Source: Acidimicrobiia bacterium (GTDB taxonomy: Bacteria > Actinomycetota > Acidimicrobiia > IMCC26256 > JAENVU01). From it: a stretch of DNA of 8,242 nucleotides. Below are positions 1-6,187 of this stretch, one piece after another; positions within the stretch are counted from its first letter, which is position 1, and each line of letters opens with the position of its first letter. Under the pieces are notes generated by a model, which saw nothing but the letters and a program-made list of their open reading frames with translations, searched no databases and was not told where the DNA came from. The stretch covers positions 1 through 8,242 of the forward strand of contig JAENVU010000287.1 of NCBI GenBank assembly GCA_016650415.1, in the 5' to 3' direction. The position numbers and the translations under genes are program-made.

Positions 1-1156
1 CGGGCGCGTCAACCGCGGCCTCAGCCGTCGGCGCCTCGGCGGCAGCCACTGCACCATCGGGTGATGCGTAGCCGGCCTCGGCAGCCGAAATCGCGTCGCC
101 GCCCTCGGCCGGTTGCCACACCAGTTCGCCGCCTTCGCCTTCGACCCACTCGCCTTCGGCGTATTCGACCGAGGCGCCGGACTCTTCCTCCGCCAGCTGG
201 GTCTCACTCTTGATGTCGACGCGCCACCCGGTCAGGCGAGCGGCGAGCCGCGCGTTCTGACCTTCCTTGCCGATCGCCAGCGACAGCTGGAAGTCGGGAA
301 CGATGACCTCGGCCGTCCCCGTGTCGGGGTGGATCCGCACCTCGCGCACCCGAGCCGGCGCCAGTGCCTTCATCACGAAGTCCTGCGGGTCATCCGTGTA
401 CGGGACGATGTCGACCTTCTCGCCGCGCAACTCGGTCACGACCATGCGGACCCGCGCACCACGCGCACCGACACAGGCACCGACCGGGTCGACGTTCGGG
501 TCGTTCGACGCGACGGCGATCTTCGTGCGGTGACCCGGCTCGCGCGCAACCGCGCGCAGCTCCACCACGCCGTCCAGCAGCTCGGGAACCTCGAGTTCGA
601 AGAGACGTTTCACCAAACCCGGGTGGGTGCGACTCACGACGATCTGGGGACCCTTCGCGGTCTTGCGGACCTCGACGATGTAGGCTTTCAGCCGACTGCC
701 GTGGTCGTACCGCTCGTTCTGGACCTGCTCGGCCTGCGGGAGCAGCGCTTCGACTTTGCCCAGGTCAAGCAGGGTGTAGCGCTGATCGGTCTGCTGAATA
801 ATGCCGGTGACGATGTCACCCTCGCGACCCGCGTACTCCTCGTACTTCATCTCGCGCTCGGCCTCGCGAATCCGCTGCAAGATGACCTGCTTGGCCGTCT
901 GCGCGGCGATCCGGCCGAAGTCGTTCGGAGTGTCGTCCCACTCCTTGACCACGTGCCCGTCTTCGTCGAGCTCCTGCGCGATCACGTTGATCTGGCCCGT
1001 CTCGATGTCGATCTCGACGAGGGCTTCCTCGGCCGCGTCGGGCATGCGCTTGTAGGCCGTGACCAACGCATTGGCCAATGCCTCGAGCATGATCTCGACC
1101 GAGATCCCCTTCTCGCGCTCGATCGTGTCGAGCGCCTCCATCATGTCGTTATTCAT
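1..1156 (-). CDS. nusA: Transcription termination/antitermination factor NusA (3' end outside window)
   Basis: NusA binds RNA polymerase and nascent RNA and modulates pausing, termination and antitermination. The minus-strand frame is open from ATG 1156 to the window edge, giving 385 codons with no stop. Residues 1-105 form the polymerase-binding N-terminal region (MNNDMMEALDTIEREKG...). An S1 domain spans about 110-176 (GREGDIVTGII to IVVSRTHPG). KH1 follows with its loop at 230-233 (GARG), and KH2 has the canonical GKEGQNARLAARLTGW at 296-311. After about 318 comes an acidic, Ala/Gly-rich tail (EEESGASVEYAEGEW...) that is still unfinished at the edge, so this NusA is longer than the short mycobacterial form, which ends soon after KH2. 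The start is secure: an in-frame TGA lies 8 codons upstream with no other start codon between. No good Shine-Dalgarno is visible. It lies 22 nt after the rimP stop, so it is probably co-transcribed and translationally dependent on rimP. Confidence 0.97.
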   Translation of the reverse strand, partial: MNNDMMEALDTIEREKGISVEIMLEALANALVTAYKRMPDAAEEALVEIDIETGQINVIAQELDEDGHVVKEWDDTPNDFGRIAAQTAKQVILQRIREAEREMKYEEYAGREGDIVTGIIQQTDQRYTLLDLGKVEALLPQAEQVQNERYDHGSRLKAYIVEVRKTAKGPQIVVSRTHPGLVKRLFELEVPELLDGVVELRAVAREPGHRTKIAVASNDPNVDPVGACVGARGARVRMVVTELRGEKVDIVPYTDDPQDFVMKALAPARVREVRIHPDTGTAEVIVPDFQLSLAIGKEGQNARLAARLTGWRVDIKSETQLAEEESGASVEYAEGEWVEGEGGELVWQPAEGGDAISAAEAGYASPDGAVAAAEAPTAEAAVDAP

Positions 1157-1178
1157 GGTCGCTCGCTTGGCTGTTCAT

Positions 1179-1691
1179 TTAGGCCGCCACTTCTTTCTTT
1201 CGGCCGGGCCGGGACCCTTTGCCAGGCTTGGGCGCGGGACCCCAGACGAACACGGTGCGCGCCTGCTCGACGACATCCAGTGCGAGCGTCCGGTCGCCGG
1301 CGTCGGTGGTGACAGTGATCGTCGCGTCGTCACATGCCACGAGCGTGCCGCGGATGCGTTCGAGGTGACCTTCGTCGTTGCGGGCCTTGAGGGTCAGGTC
1401 TTCGCCGACCGCACTACGAAAATGCTCCGGGGTACGCAGCGGTCGTTCCAACCCCGGGCTGGACACCTCGAGGAGATACCGACCACGGACGGGATCGATC
1501 GCGTCGAGTGCCGCCGAGATCGTGCGGGTCGCGGTCTCGATGGTGTCGAGATCGACCCCACCGGCCCGGTTGACCAACACGACCAACGTAGGCCGCTCCC
1601 CACCCGCGAGGGTGATGTCGTAGATCGAAAGGTCGAGGCTGGCCACGATCGGCTCGAGTTCGGCGGTCAGTGCCGTCACACGGTCGGTCAT
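1179..1691 (-). CDS. rimP: Ribosome maturation factor RimP
   Basis: RimP assists assembly of the 30S ribosomal subunit. The 170-aa product has the usual two-domain form: an alpha/beta N-terminal domain (about 1-85) ending in the family signature YLLEVSSPGLERPL at 72-85, then an Sm-like beta-barrel (about 86-150) and a basic tail (KPGKGSRPGRKK). A GTG start at 1697 would add two residues, but ATG 1691 is preferred: GGAGG at 1697-1701 sits 5 nt upstream of it, whereas it would overlap the GTG. The order rimP-nusA is conserved in most bacteria, and here the genes are 22 nt apart. Transcription probably starts about 115 nt upstream and passes a terminator-like hairpin ending about 40 nt before this start, so rimP-nusA may be controlled by attenuation. 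Identification is firm; the control is inferred. Confidence 0.96.
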   Translation of the reverse strand: MTDRVTALTAELEPIVASLDLSIYDITLAGGERPTLVVLVNRAGGVDLDTIETATRTISAALDAIDPVRGRYLLEVSSPGLERPLRTPEHFRSAVGEDLTLKARNDEGHLERIRGTLVACDDATITVTTDAGDRTLALDVVEQARTVFVWGPAPKPGKGSRPGRKKEVAA

Positions 1692-1693
1692 GG

Positions 1694-1703
1694 TCACCTC
1701 CCC
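1694..1703 (-). promoter_or_regulatory. Strong ribosome binding site of rimP
   Basis: The minus strand reads GGGGAGGTGA here, including eight bases matching the ideal anti-16S complement (GGAGGTGA). The GGAGG core ends 5 nt before ATG 1691, which decides the start in favour of ATG rather than the in-frame GTG at 1697 that lies inside the site. Confidence 0.85.
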
Positions 1704-1729
1704 TTCCAGCCGGCGAACCGGGTCCAGTC

Positions 1730-1758
1730 AATAAAAGGCGTGGGCCCGAGGCCCACGC
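1730..1758 (-). terminator. Rho-independent terminator-like hairpin in the rimP-nusA leader (candidate attenuator)
   Basis: On the minus strand a perfect 9-bp GC-rich stem (GCGTGGGCC with GGCCCACGC; arms 1750-1758 and 1738-1746) closes a TCG loop and is followed by CTTTTATT. It lies after ligC and only about 40 nt before the rimP start. It could simply end ligC transcripts, but the rimP promoter candidate at 1813-1821 is upstream of it, so rimP-nusA transcripts must read through. The T-tract is short and interrupted, as in a weak, regulatable terminator. Confidence 0.7.
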
Positions 1759-1779
1759 TGGCCTGGCCTCGAAAGGCCA
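1747..1779 (-). promoter_or_regulatory. Alternative RNA pairings competing with the rimP-leader terminator
   Basis: Reading the minus strand, a 6-bp hairpin with a TTCG loop (TGGCCT/AGGCCA, 1764-1779) precedes the terminator. Part of its loop and 3' arm (CGAGGCC, 1765-1771) is complementary over 7 bp to GGCCTCG (1747-1753), which is the 5' arm end plus loop of the terminator. Forming this pairing excludes both flanking hairpins. This gives the anti-antiterminator / antiterminator / terminator layout of an attenuator. The pairings are seen by eye; no folding energies were computed, and GC-rich DNA makes short chance pairings common. Confidence 0.4.
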
Positions 1780-1812
1780 CTTCGCCGACCTTGATGCCGG
1801 TGAAGCGCGGCG

Positions 1813-1821
1813 ACACTACCA
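1813..1821 (-). promoter_or_regulatory. Candidate extended -10 promoter for rimP-nusA
   Basis: The minus strand reads TGG followed by TAGTGT, an extended -10 element. No convincing -35 hexamer lies 16-18 nt upstream (GATGAT at 17 nt). The predicted transcript would start near 1805 and have a leader of about 115 nt containing the hairpins at 1730-1779. Confidence 0.4.
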
Positions 1822-1902
1822 GACGACGCGCCGAAATCATCGGGCGTTCCCCGACCGTCGAACGGCCTGGACAAAGCCCCGCAAACTCCTTGAACCCGTA
1901 GT

Positions 1903-2976
1903 TCAGCCCCCAAACACCGCGCGCAGCGCGATCGGTACCGGCGTGTCGAGCTGTTCGTAGGTGCACGAAGCCGGTTCCCGATCCGCGCGCCAGCGTTGGA
2001 ACCGGGCGGTGTGGCGGAACCGATCTCCCTGCATGTGCTCGTAGGCGACCTCGGCCACGAGCTCGATGCGGATGGGCTCCCACGACAGGTCCTTCTTGGC
2101 GTTCCACCGGCTCACCGCGCCCGGACGCCGTTGATGGGCATCGTCGCCCTCGGCGTCACCGGCGCGGGCCCAGTCGGCCCACGGGTGGTCCACCAGCGCG
2201 TCGGACCGGTAGGGCTCCAACTCCTCGGCCAGGGCGGCTCGTTTCGCCGCGTTGAAGCTCGAGGCAACACCCACATGATGGAGCGTGCCGGCGGCGTCGT
2301 AGAGGCCGAGGAGCAGCGATCCCACCCCGGCACCGTCCTTGTGGACCCGGAAGCCGCCCACGACGACGTCGGCCGTCCGCAAGTGCTTGACCTTGAGCCA
2401 CCCGCGATCGCCAGGTGTGTAGACACCGTCGATGTCCTTGACCACGAGCCCGTCGAGTCCGGCACCCTCGAATTCGGTGAACCAGACTGCTGCGGCCTCC
2501 GGATCGCGGGTTCGGGGCGTGAGGTGCACCGATGCACTCGGAGTGAGCATCGCTTCCAGCGCGAGCCGACGCGTCTCGAACGGCTCGTTTCGTCGGTCGG
2601 CAGCATCGGCGAGCAGGTCGAACGCCACGAATGCGGCGGGAGTCTCCTCGGCCAGCTTGGCGATCCGGCTCGCGGCGGGATGGATCCGCTGAGAGAGCAG
2701 ATCGAACTCGAGACCGTTCTCGGTCATGATCACGATCTCGCCGTCGACCACCGCCCGATCGCCGAGCGCGGCCCGCAGCGGTTCGATCAACTCCGGGAAA
2801 TAGCGCGTGAGCGGCTTCTCGTTGCGAGAACCGAGTTCCACGTCGTCACCGTCGCGGAACACGATGCACCGGAACCCGTCCCATTTCGGCTCGTAGCTCC
2901 ACTGGTCACCCCGTGGGAGTTCACGAGCGAGCTTCGCGAGCATCGGCGAGACGGGCGGACCGACCGGCAAGGTCAT
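1903..2976 (-). CDS. ligC: ATP-dependent DNA ligase, LigC type
   Basis: Seals nicks in DNA by the ATP-dependent route: Lys-AMP formation, AMP transfer to the 5' phosphate, then ligation. All nucleotidyltransferase motifs are visible: motif I YEPKWDGFR with catalytic Lys31, SRNEKPLTRYFPE (50-62), VVDGEIVI (76-83), motif III FVAFDLL (116-122), motif IV LDGLVVK (174-180) and motif V WLKVKH (193-198). The rest is the OB-fold domain. At 357 aa it is the size of mycobacterial LigC and has no added nuclease or polymerase domain as in LigD. The N-terminus MTLPVGPPVSPMLAK fits the family and supports ATG 2976. No Shine-Dalgarno is seen; TACCGT 7 nt before the ATG suggests a leaderless mRNA. No ku gene is in the window. 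Mycobacterial LigC is linked to backup repair; the main replicative ligase (NAD-dependent LigA) would be elsewhere. It sits between proS and rimP, with a hairpin between it and proS. Confidence 0.93.
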   Translation of the reverse strand: MTLPVGPPVSPMLAKLARELPRGDQWSYEPKWDGFRCIVFRDGDDVELGSRNEKPLTRYFPELIEPLRAALGDRAVVDGEIVIMTENGLEFDLLSQRIHPAASRIAKLAEETPAAFVAFDLLADAADRRNEPFETRRLALEAMLTPSASVHLTPRTRDPEAAAVWFTEFEGAGLDGLVVKDIDGVYTPGDRGWLKVKHLRTADVVVGGFRVHKDGAGVGSLLLGLYDAAGTLHHVGVASSFNAAKRAALAEELEPYRSDALVDHPWADWARAGDAEGDDAHQRRPGAVSRWNAKKDLSWEPIRIELVAEVAYEHMQGDRFRHTARFQRWRADREPASCTYEQLDTPVPIALRAVFGG

Positions 2977-2983
2977 GGCCCCG

Positions 2984-2989
2984 ACGGTA
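2984..2989 (-). promoter_or_regulatory. Candidate -10 element giving a leaderless ligC mRNA
   Basis: TACCGT (TANNNT) on the minus strand ends exactly 7 nt before ATG 2976, the distance at which transcription would begin at the start codon. No Shine-Dalgarno is present. The -35 region is weak. Confidence 0.4.
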
Positions 2990-3022
2990 GCGCCCGACCG
3001 CGCGTCGTACCGACGATGGGTT

Positions 3023-3039
3023 CGCGGCGTCGCGCCGCG
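3023..3039 (-). terminator. GC-rich hairpin just after the proS stop (possible terminator without U-tract)
   Basis: A perfect 7-bp stem (CGCGGCG/CGCCGCG) with a 3-nt loop starts 4 nt after the proS stop codon. No T-run follows, so it would be a hairpin-only terminator of the kind proposed in actinobacteria, or only an mRNA 3'-end stabiliser. It separates proS from the independent ligC promoter candidate. Confidence 0.35.
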
Positions 3040-3043
3040 TTCC

Positions 3044-4747
3044 TCAGTGGCCGGTCAGTGCATCGAGCGCGACGTCGAGGGCGAGTTCGTCGCGGTCGCC
3101 GGTCGCCCGGATCTTGCGCTCGACCACGCCGCGGGCCAGTCCCTTGGCGCCGATCGTCACCTGAACGGGCATGCCGAGCAGGTCGGCGTCGGCGAACTTG
3201 ACCCCCGGGCTGACGTCGCGATCGTCGAAGAGCACGTCGATCTCTCGGGCGCGCAGATCGGAGTAGAGCTGCTCCGCCGCCGCGCTGACCTCGGCCGAGT
3301 TGTCCCCTCGGCCGGGGATCACGACGAGGTGCACCTGGTAGGGCGCGATTGCCGCGGGCCAGCAGATCCCACCATCGTCGTGGTGTTCCTCGATCACGGC
3401 CGAGAGGATGCGGCTCACCCCGATGCCGTAGCAGCCCATGACCATCGGGTGCTCGGCGCCGGCATCGTCGGTGTAGACCGCGCCGAGGGCACGGGAGTAT
3501 TTGTCGCCGAGCTGGAACACGTGGCCCACTTCGATGCCGCGGTCGATACGCAACGGGCTCCCACAACTCGAGCACTTGTCGCCGGCCTCGACCTGCACGA
3601 TCTCGTTCCATGCCGTCGGGGTGAAGTCACGACCCAGGACCATGTTCCGGGCATGGTGATCGGCCTCGTTCGCGCCGGTGACCCAGGCGTGGGGGGCCCG
3701 GAGCGACGAGTCTGCGAGCGTGCGAGCGGCGCCGGCGAAGTCGGGACCGATATAGCCCTTCGGAATCTCCGGGTGGCCGTCGAAGTCGGCGTCGGTGTAC
3801 AGGCGCACCTTCGCCGGGGCGCAAATCCCGGCCACCGCGTACTCGTTGACCTCGCGGTCGCCCGGGACGAGCACCAGCACCAGTTCGCCGTCCACGTCGA
3901 ACGCGATCGACTTCATGAGCAGGTCCGGCGTGGTCCCGAGGTGGTCGGCGACGGCGTCGATCCCGGGCATGGCCGGGGTGTGCACCACCTCACGGGGAGG
4001 CTGGTCGGGAACCACCTGCTCCGGCGTCGGGCGCCGGGTCGCGGCTTCGGTGTTCGCCGCGTAGTCGCACTGTTCGCACCAGACGAACGCGTCCTCACCG
4101 ATCGCGGCGACGGCCATGAACTCCTGGCTCGTGTCTCCGCCGATCTCGCCCGACTGGGCCTTGACCGCCCGGAAGGTGAGCCCGCAACGGGAGAACACCT
4201 GCGAATAGGCGTGGAACATCAGGTCGTAGCTGGCTTGCAGGCCGGCCAGATCGGCGTCGAAGGAGTAGGCGTCCTTCATCAAGAACTCACGGGCCCGGAG
4301 CAGCCCGAAACGCGGCCGCAGCTCGTCGCGATACTTCCAGTTGATCTGGTACAGGTTGACGGGCAGGTCCCGGTAGCTCGAGTACTCCCCCGCCACCAGC
4401 GTCGTGACGACCTCCTCGGCCGTCGGAGCCATCGCGTACCAGTTGTCCTTGCGGTCCTTGACCCGGAACATCATCTGGCCGTAGGCGTCGTCGCGACCCG
4501 ACTGTTTCCAGAGGTCGAGCGGCTGGGCGATCGGGAGCGTGACCTCCTGCGCACCGGCGTCGTCCATCTCTTCGCGCACGATCTGCGCCACGTTGCGCAG
4601 CGCCCGGTTCCCCAACGGCAGCCAGGAATAGATCCCCGACGCCACCCGTCGGATCAACCCCGCCCGCACCATCAGCTTGTGGCTCGTCACCTCGGCATCG
4701 GCCGGGTCGTCTCGCAGCGTGCGCAGGAAGAGGGAAGACATCCGCAT
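3044..4747 (-). CDS. proS: Prolyl-tRNA synthetase (bacterial type, with editing domain)
   Basis: Charges tRNA-Pro with proline in the cytoplasm. The 567-aa length matches bacterial-type ProRS. Class II motif 1 is near QEVTLPIAQP (67-76); APTAEE at 107-112 belongs to the active site; motif 2 is WKYRDELRPRFGLLRAREF (137-155) followed by LMKDAYSF; motif 3 is GCYGIGVSR (438-446) with Arg446. Between motifs 2 and 3 lies the inserted YbaK-like editing domain (about 225-390), which hydrolyses Ala-tRNA-Pro; LLMKSIAF (276-283) retains the lysine expected there. Cys pairs CEQC (224-227) and CSSC (392-395) bracket it. The anticodon-binding domain is about 468-567. ATG 4747 and ATG 4741 are both possible starts. 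The former is preferred because MRMSSLFLRTLR fits the family and TAACCT lies 8 nt upstream, suggesting leaderless expression; neither has a Shine-Dalgarno. proS lies close to rimP-nusA in mycobacteria too. Confidence 0.97.
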   Translation of the reverse strand: MRMSSLFLRTLRDDPADAEVTSHKLMVRAGLIRRVASGIYSWLPLGNRALRNVAQIVREEMDDAGAQEVTLPIAQPLDLWKQSGRDDAYGQMMFRVKDRKDNWYAMAPTAEEVVTTLVAGEYSSYRDLPVNLYQINWKYRDELRPRFGLLRAREFLMKDAYSFDADLAGLQASYDLMFHAYSQVFSRCGLTFRAVKAQSGEIGGDTSQEFMAVAAIGEDAFVWCEQCDYAANTEAATRRPTPEQVVPDQPPREVVHTPAMPGIDAVADHLGTTPDLLMKSIAFDVDGELVLVLVPGDREVNEYAVAGICAPAKVRLYTDADFDGHPEIPKGYIGPDFAGAARTLADSSLRAPHAWVTGANEADHHARNMVLGRDFTPTAWNEIVQVEAGDKCSSCGSPLRIDRGIEVGHVFQLGDKYSRALGAVYTDDAGAEHPMVMGCYGIGVSRILSAVIEEHHDDGGICWPAAIAPYQVHLVVIPGRGDNSAEVSAAAEQLYSDLRAREIDVLFDDRDVSPGVKFADADLLGMPVQVTIGAKGLARGVVERKIRATGDRDELALDVALDALTGH

Positions 4748-4755
4748 GGCCGCGG

Positions 4756-4761
4756 AGGTTA
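4756..4761 (-). promoter_or_regulatory. Candidate -10 element giving a near-leaderless proS mRNA
   Basis: TAACCT (TANNNT) on the minus strand ends 8 nt before ATG 4747, and there is no Shine-Dalgarno before either candidate ATG. A second, weaker possibility farther upstream is TTGGCG - 17 nt - GATCAT, which overlaps the inverted repeat at 4794-4840. Confidence 0.35.
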
Positions 4762-4793
4762 CTGCGAGGCCTCACATCCCCAGCCCCCCACGA

Positions 4794-4840
4794 GCGTTTG
4801 GCGGCTCATGATCGCCACCGTCACACCATCCGCCAAACGC
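4794..4840. repeat. Perfect 11-bp inverted repeat with 25-bp spacer between pentapeptide gene and proS
   Basis: GCGTTTGGCGG (4794-4804) is the exact reverse complement of CCGCCAAACGC (4830-4840). It lies 13 bp after the stop of the pentapeptide-repeat gene and about 45 bp before the proS start. As RNA it could end the upstream transcript, though no T-run follows. As DNA it could be a paired operator for proS. The sequence alone does not distinguish these. Confidence 0.6.
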
Positions 4841-4853
4841 AGGGAAGGGGGCG

Positions 4854-5513
4854 TCAGTCGATTCGGATGCCGGTCTCGGCGAAGACACTCATGGCGAGGG
4901 GCACCACCTGATCGGCGCCGATGCGCACGTCCCGGAGGAGCGCCGCGCCGCGGAGTTCGTCGATGGTCGAACCCCGGAGGTCGAGCCCGTCGATCGTCGC
5001 CTTCGCGAGGTCGACTCGAGTGAGGTCACAGACGTCGAACCGTACGGCGACCAGCGACGCTTCGTACGCGTCGGCCTCGCGGAGCGACGAGGAATCGGCC
5101 CACACGTGATCGAGCCGAGCGAAGCGAAAGTTCGCGTCGTCGAGTTTGCAGTCGTTGAAGCGGACGTGACCCAGCTCGGCCTCGGAGTAGCCGACCCCGA
5201 CCATCCGACAGTTCCGGAACGCGACTCGGGTGAGCGACGCATCATGGAAGTCCGCGCCGGAGAACTCGCAATCATCGAACTGCACGTCGACGAGCGTGCA
5301 GCCGCGCAGCCGGGTGCTCGTGAACTGCACCGCCCGGACCACGCCGCGTACGAGTCGCAGATGAGCCAGGTCGGCGTTCGCGAGGTCCGCGGGGCCGAAC
5401 GTGAACTCGACGACGTCGTCATGGGAAGCGAGCAGCTCGACGGCGACGGGCTCGGCCGGCGCCTCGGGCGCGATCGGTTCCGGGATCTCGGCTCGCTTCG
5501 CGGGCCGGGCCAC
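4854..5513 (-). CDS. Pentapeptide-repeat protein of unknown function
   Basis: A 219-aa protein that should fold as a right-handed quadrilateral beta-helix. After a Pro/Ala/Glu-rich segment (about 1-27), residues about 40-195 follow the five-residue A(D/N/C)LxX periodicity, for example CTLVDVQFDDCEFSGADF (72-89) and CDLTRVDLAKATIDGLDL (162-179), with Leu/Phe at the central position. The C-terminal helix-like part (RIGADQVVPLAMSVFAETGI) resembles the end of many actinobacterial pentapeptide proteins. MfpA and Qnr of this fold mimic DNA and protect gyrase, but nothing here shows gyrase binding, so no function is assigned. No signal peptide or membrane segment is seen, so it is probably cytoplasmic. 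The start is GTG 5513, 3 nt after the upstream stop, with GAGGTGA 8 nt before it inside the end of the RidA-like gene; translation is thus likely coupled. Confidence 0.9.
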   Translation of the reverse strand: MARPAKRAEIPEPIAPEAPAEPVAVELLASHDDVVEFTFGPADLANADLAHLRLVRGVVRAVQFTSTRLRGCTLVDVQFDDCEFSGADFHDASLTRVAFRNCRMVGVGYSEAELGHVRFNDCKLDDANFRFARLDHVWADSSSLREADAYEASLVAVRFDVCDLTRVDLAKATIDGLDLRGSTIDELRGAALLRDVRIGADQVVPLAMSVFAETGIRID

Positions 5514-5516
5514 GGC

Positions 5517-5975
5517 TCAGTTCACCTCGGCGATGAGCTCGATTTCCACCGCGATGTCGAACGGGAGCTCGGCCATCCCGACCGCCGAGCGCGTGTGGCG
5601 ACCGGCGTCGCCGAACACGTCGACGAGGAGATCCGAACACCCGTCGATGACGGCGGGCATCTGGTTGAACCCGGGCGCGACATTCACCATCCCGAAGACC
5701 TTCACGATCTGCACCACCCGATCGAGGTCCCCGAGTTCGAGGCGCATGGTGGCGAGGAGGGAGAGGCCGGTCATCCGGGCCGCTCGTCGGGCTCCGGCGA
5801 GATCCACGGTGTCGCCGACCTTGCCGGTGACGATCTCGGAGCCGTTGACCGGTCCGTGGCCTCCCACGTGGAGGAGCGACCCGCTCCGGACACAGCCGAG
5901 GTAGTTCCCGGCCGGGGGAAACACTTCCGGGAGTTCGATCCCCAACTCGGTCAATCGGGCCCCGGTCCGGCTCAT
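5517..5975 (-). CDS. RidA/YjgF/UK114 family protein
   Basis: A 152-aa single-domain protein of the RidA superfamily, whose characterised members are trimers hydrolysing reactive enamine/imine intermediates from PLP enzymes. It belongs to the longer subgroup beginning ...LGIELPEVFPPAGNYLGCV and ending GRHTRSAVGMAELPFDIA (125-142); Arg129 matches the substrate-binding arginine of active RidA proteins. The substrate is unknown and this subgroup is poorly characterised, so deaminase activity is an inference. The open frame extends to 6041, but the family N-terminus fits ATG 5975, and the extra 22 residues (Arg/Gly/Cys-rich) look non-coding. ATG 5975 has TAGCGT 7 nt upstream and no spaced Shine-Dalgarno, consistent with leaderless translation. 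The pentapeptide-repeat gene follows 3 nt after its stop; the sulfite reductase is divergent. Confidence 0.92.
   Translation of the reverse strand: MSRTGARLTELGIELPEVFPPAGNYLGCVRSGSLLHVGGHGPVNGSEIVTGKVGDTVDLAGARRAARMTGLSLLATMRLELGDLDRVVQIVKVFGMVNVAPGFNQMPAVIDGCSDLLVDVFGDAGRHTRSAVGMAELPFDIAVEIELIAEVN
5522..5528 (-). promoter_or_regulatory. Ribosome binding site for the GTG start of the pentapeptide gene
   Basis: The minus strand reads GAGGTGA, ending 8 nt before GTG 5513. The site lies inside the last codons of the RidA-like gene, whose TGA falls between it and the GTG. It supports this start and translational coupling. Confidence 0.65.
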
Positions 5976-5982
5976 CCCGCCG

Positions 5983-5988
5983 ACGCTA
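5983..5988 (-). promoter_or_regulatory. Candidate -10 element giving a leaderless ridA-like mRNA
   Basis: TAGCGT (TANNNT) on the minus strand ends 7 nt before ATG 5975, the same geometry as at ligC. The -35 region is weak (GAACGT at 17 nt). Confidence 0.4.
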
Positions 5989-6187
5989 CCCACCCCCGGC
6001 CGCCCACGTTCGGGGCGACACCGTCGGCATCCGACGCCCACACCCCAAACGCCGCAAATTCCGCCCGGGCGGCTGCGGATTTGAGCGGAGGCGCACCTCC
6101 CCAGCCCTCCGCCAGGAGTCTTGGACCGGGCTTTCAGTCCCCCACACCAGGCCCAGGCGCCTCCGGATGTGAAAGCCGAGTGTCACA
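5989..6187. other. Divergent intergenic region dense in inverted repeats
   Basis: No protein gene is supported here. Successive inverted repeats are visible: CGTCGG/CCGACG with 3-nt loop (6022-6036); an imperfect one, CCGC-AAAT with ATTT-GA-GCGG, around the 12-bp palindrome CCGCCCGGGCGG (6052-6088); GCGGAGG/CCTCCGC (6085-6112); and the perfect 8-bp pair GGCTTTCA/TGAAAGCC (6129-6136 and 6170-6177) enclosing the palindrome AGGCGCCT (6155-6162). It lies upstream of both divergent genes. It could be operators or, if the minus-strand promoter candidate at 6195-6224 is used, a structured RNA leader of about 210 nt for the RidA-like gene. I could not match it to a known riboswitch or small RNA. Confidence 0.45.

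Noticed and set aside
113..1312. 399-codon plus-strand open frame opposite nusA and the end of rimP
   Set aside because: nusA on the minus strand has S1 and KH domains with clear motifs; this frame crosses the rimP-nusA junction and has no family features.
1692..1697. GTG 1697 as the rimP start
   Set aside because: It overlaps the Shine-Dalgarno core; ATG 1691 is at ideal spacing.
1860..1910. Possible tRNA or small hairpin after the ligC stop (GGTTCAA stretch, TGAAC/GTTCA stem)
   Set aside because: No acceptor, D or anticodon arms can be drawn, and the 5-bp stem without a T-run is too weak to call.
2975..5023. 682-codon plus-strand open frame opposite proS and part of the pentapeptide gene
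   Set aside because: It is antisense to proS, which has every family motif. Such long mirror frames are usual in GC-rich DNA, and its translation (Arg/Gly/Val/Asp-rich) shows no recognisable domain.
5976..6041. 22-residue N-terminal extension of the RidA-like protein from an upstream ATG
   Set aside because: The family begins close to ATG 5975; the extension is Arg/Gly/Cys-rich and overlaps the TAGCGT promoter candidate.
6042..6187. Known riboswitch (cobalamin, SAM, ZTP) on either strand before the divergent genes
   Set aside because: The conserved core sequences of these families were not found; only generic inverted repeats are visible.
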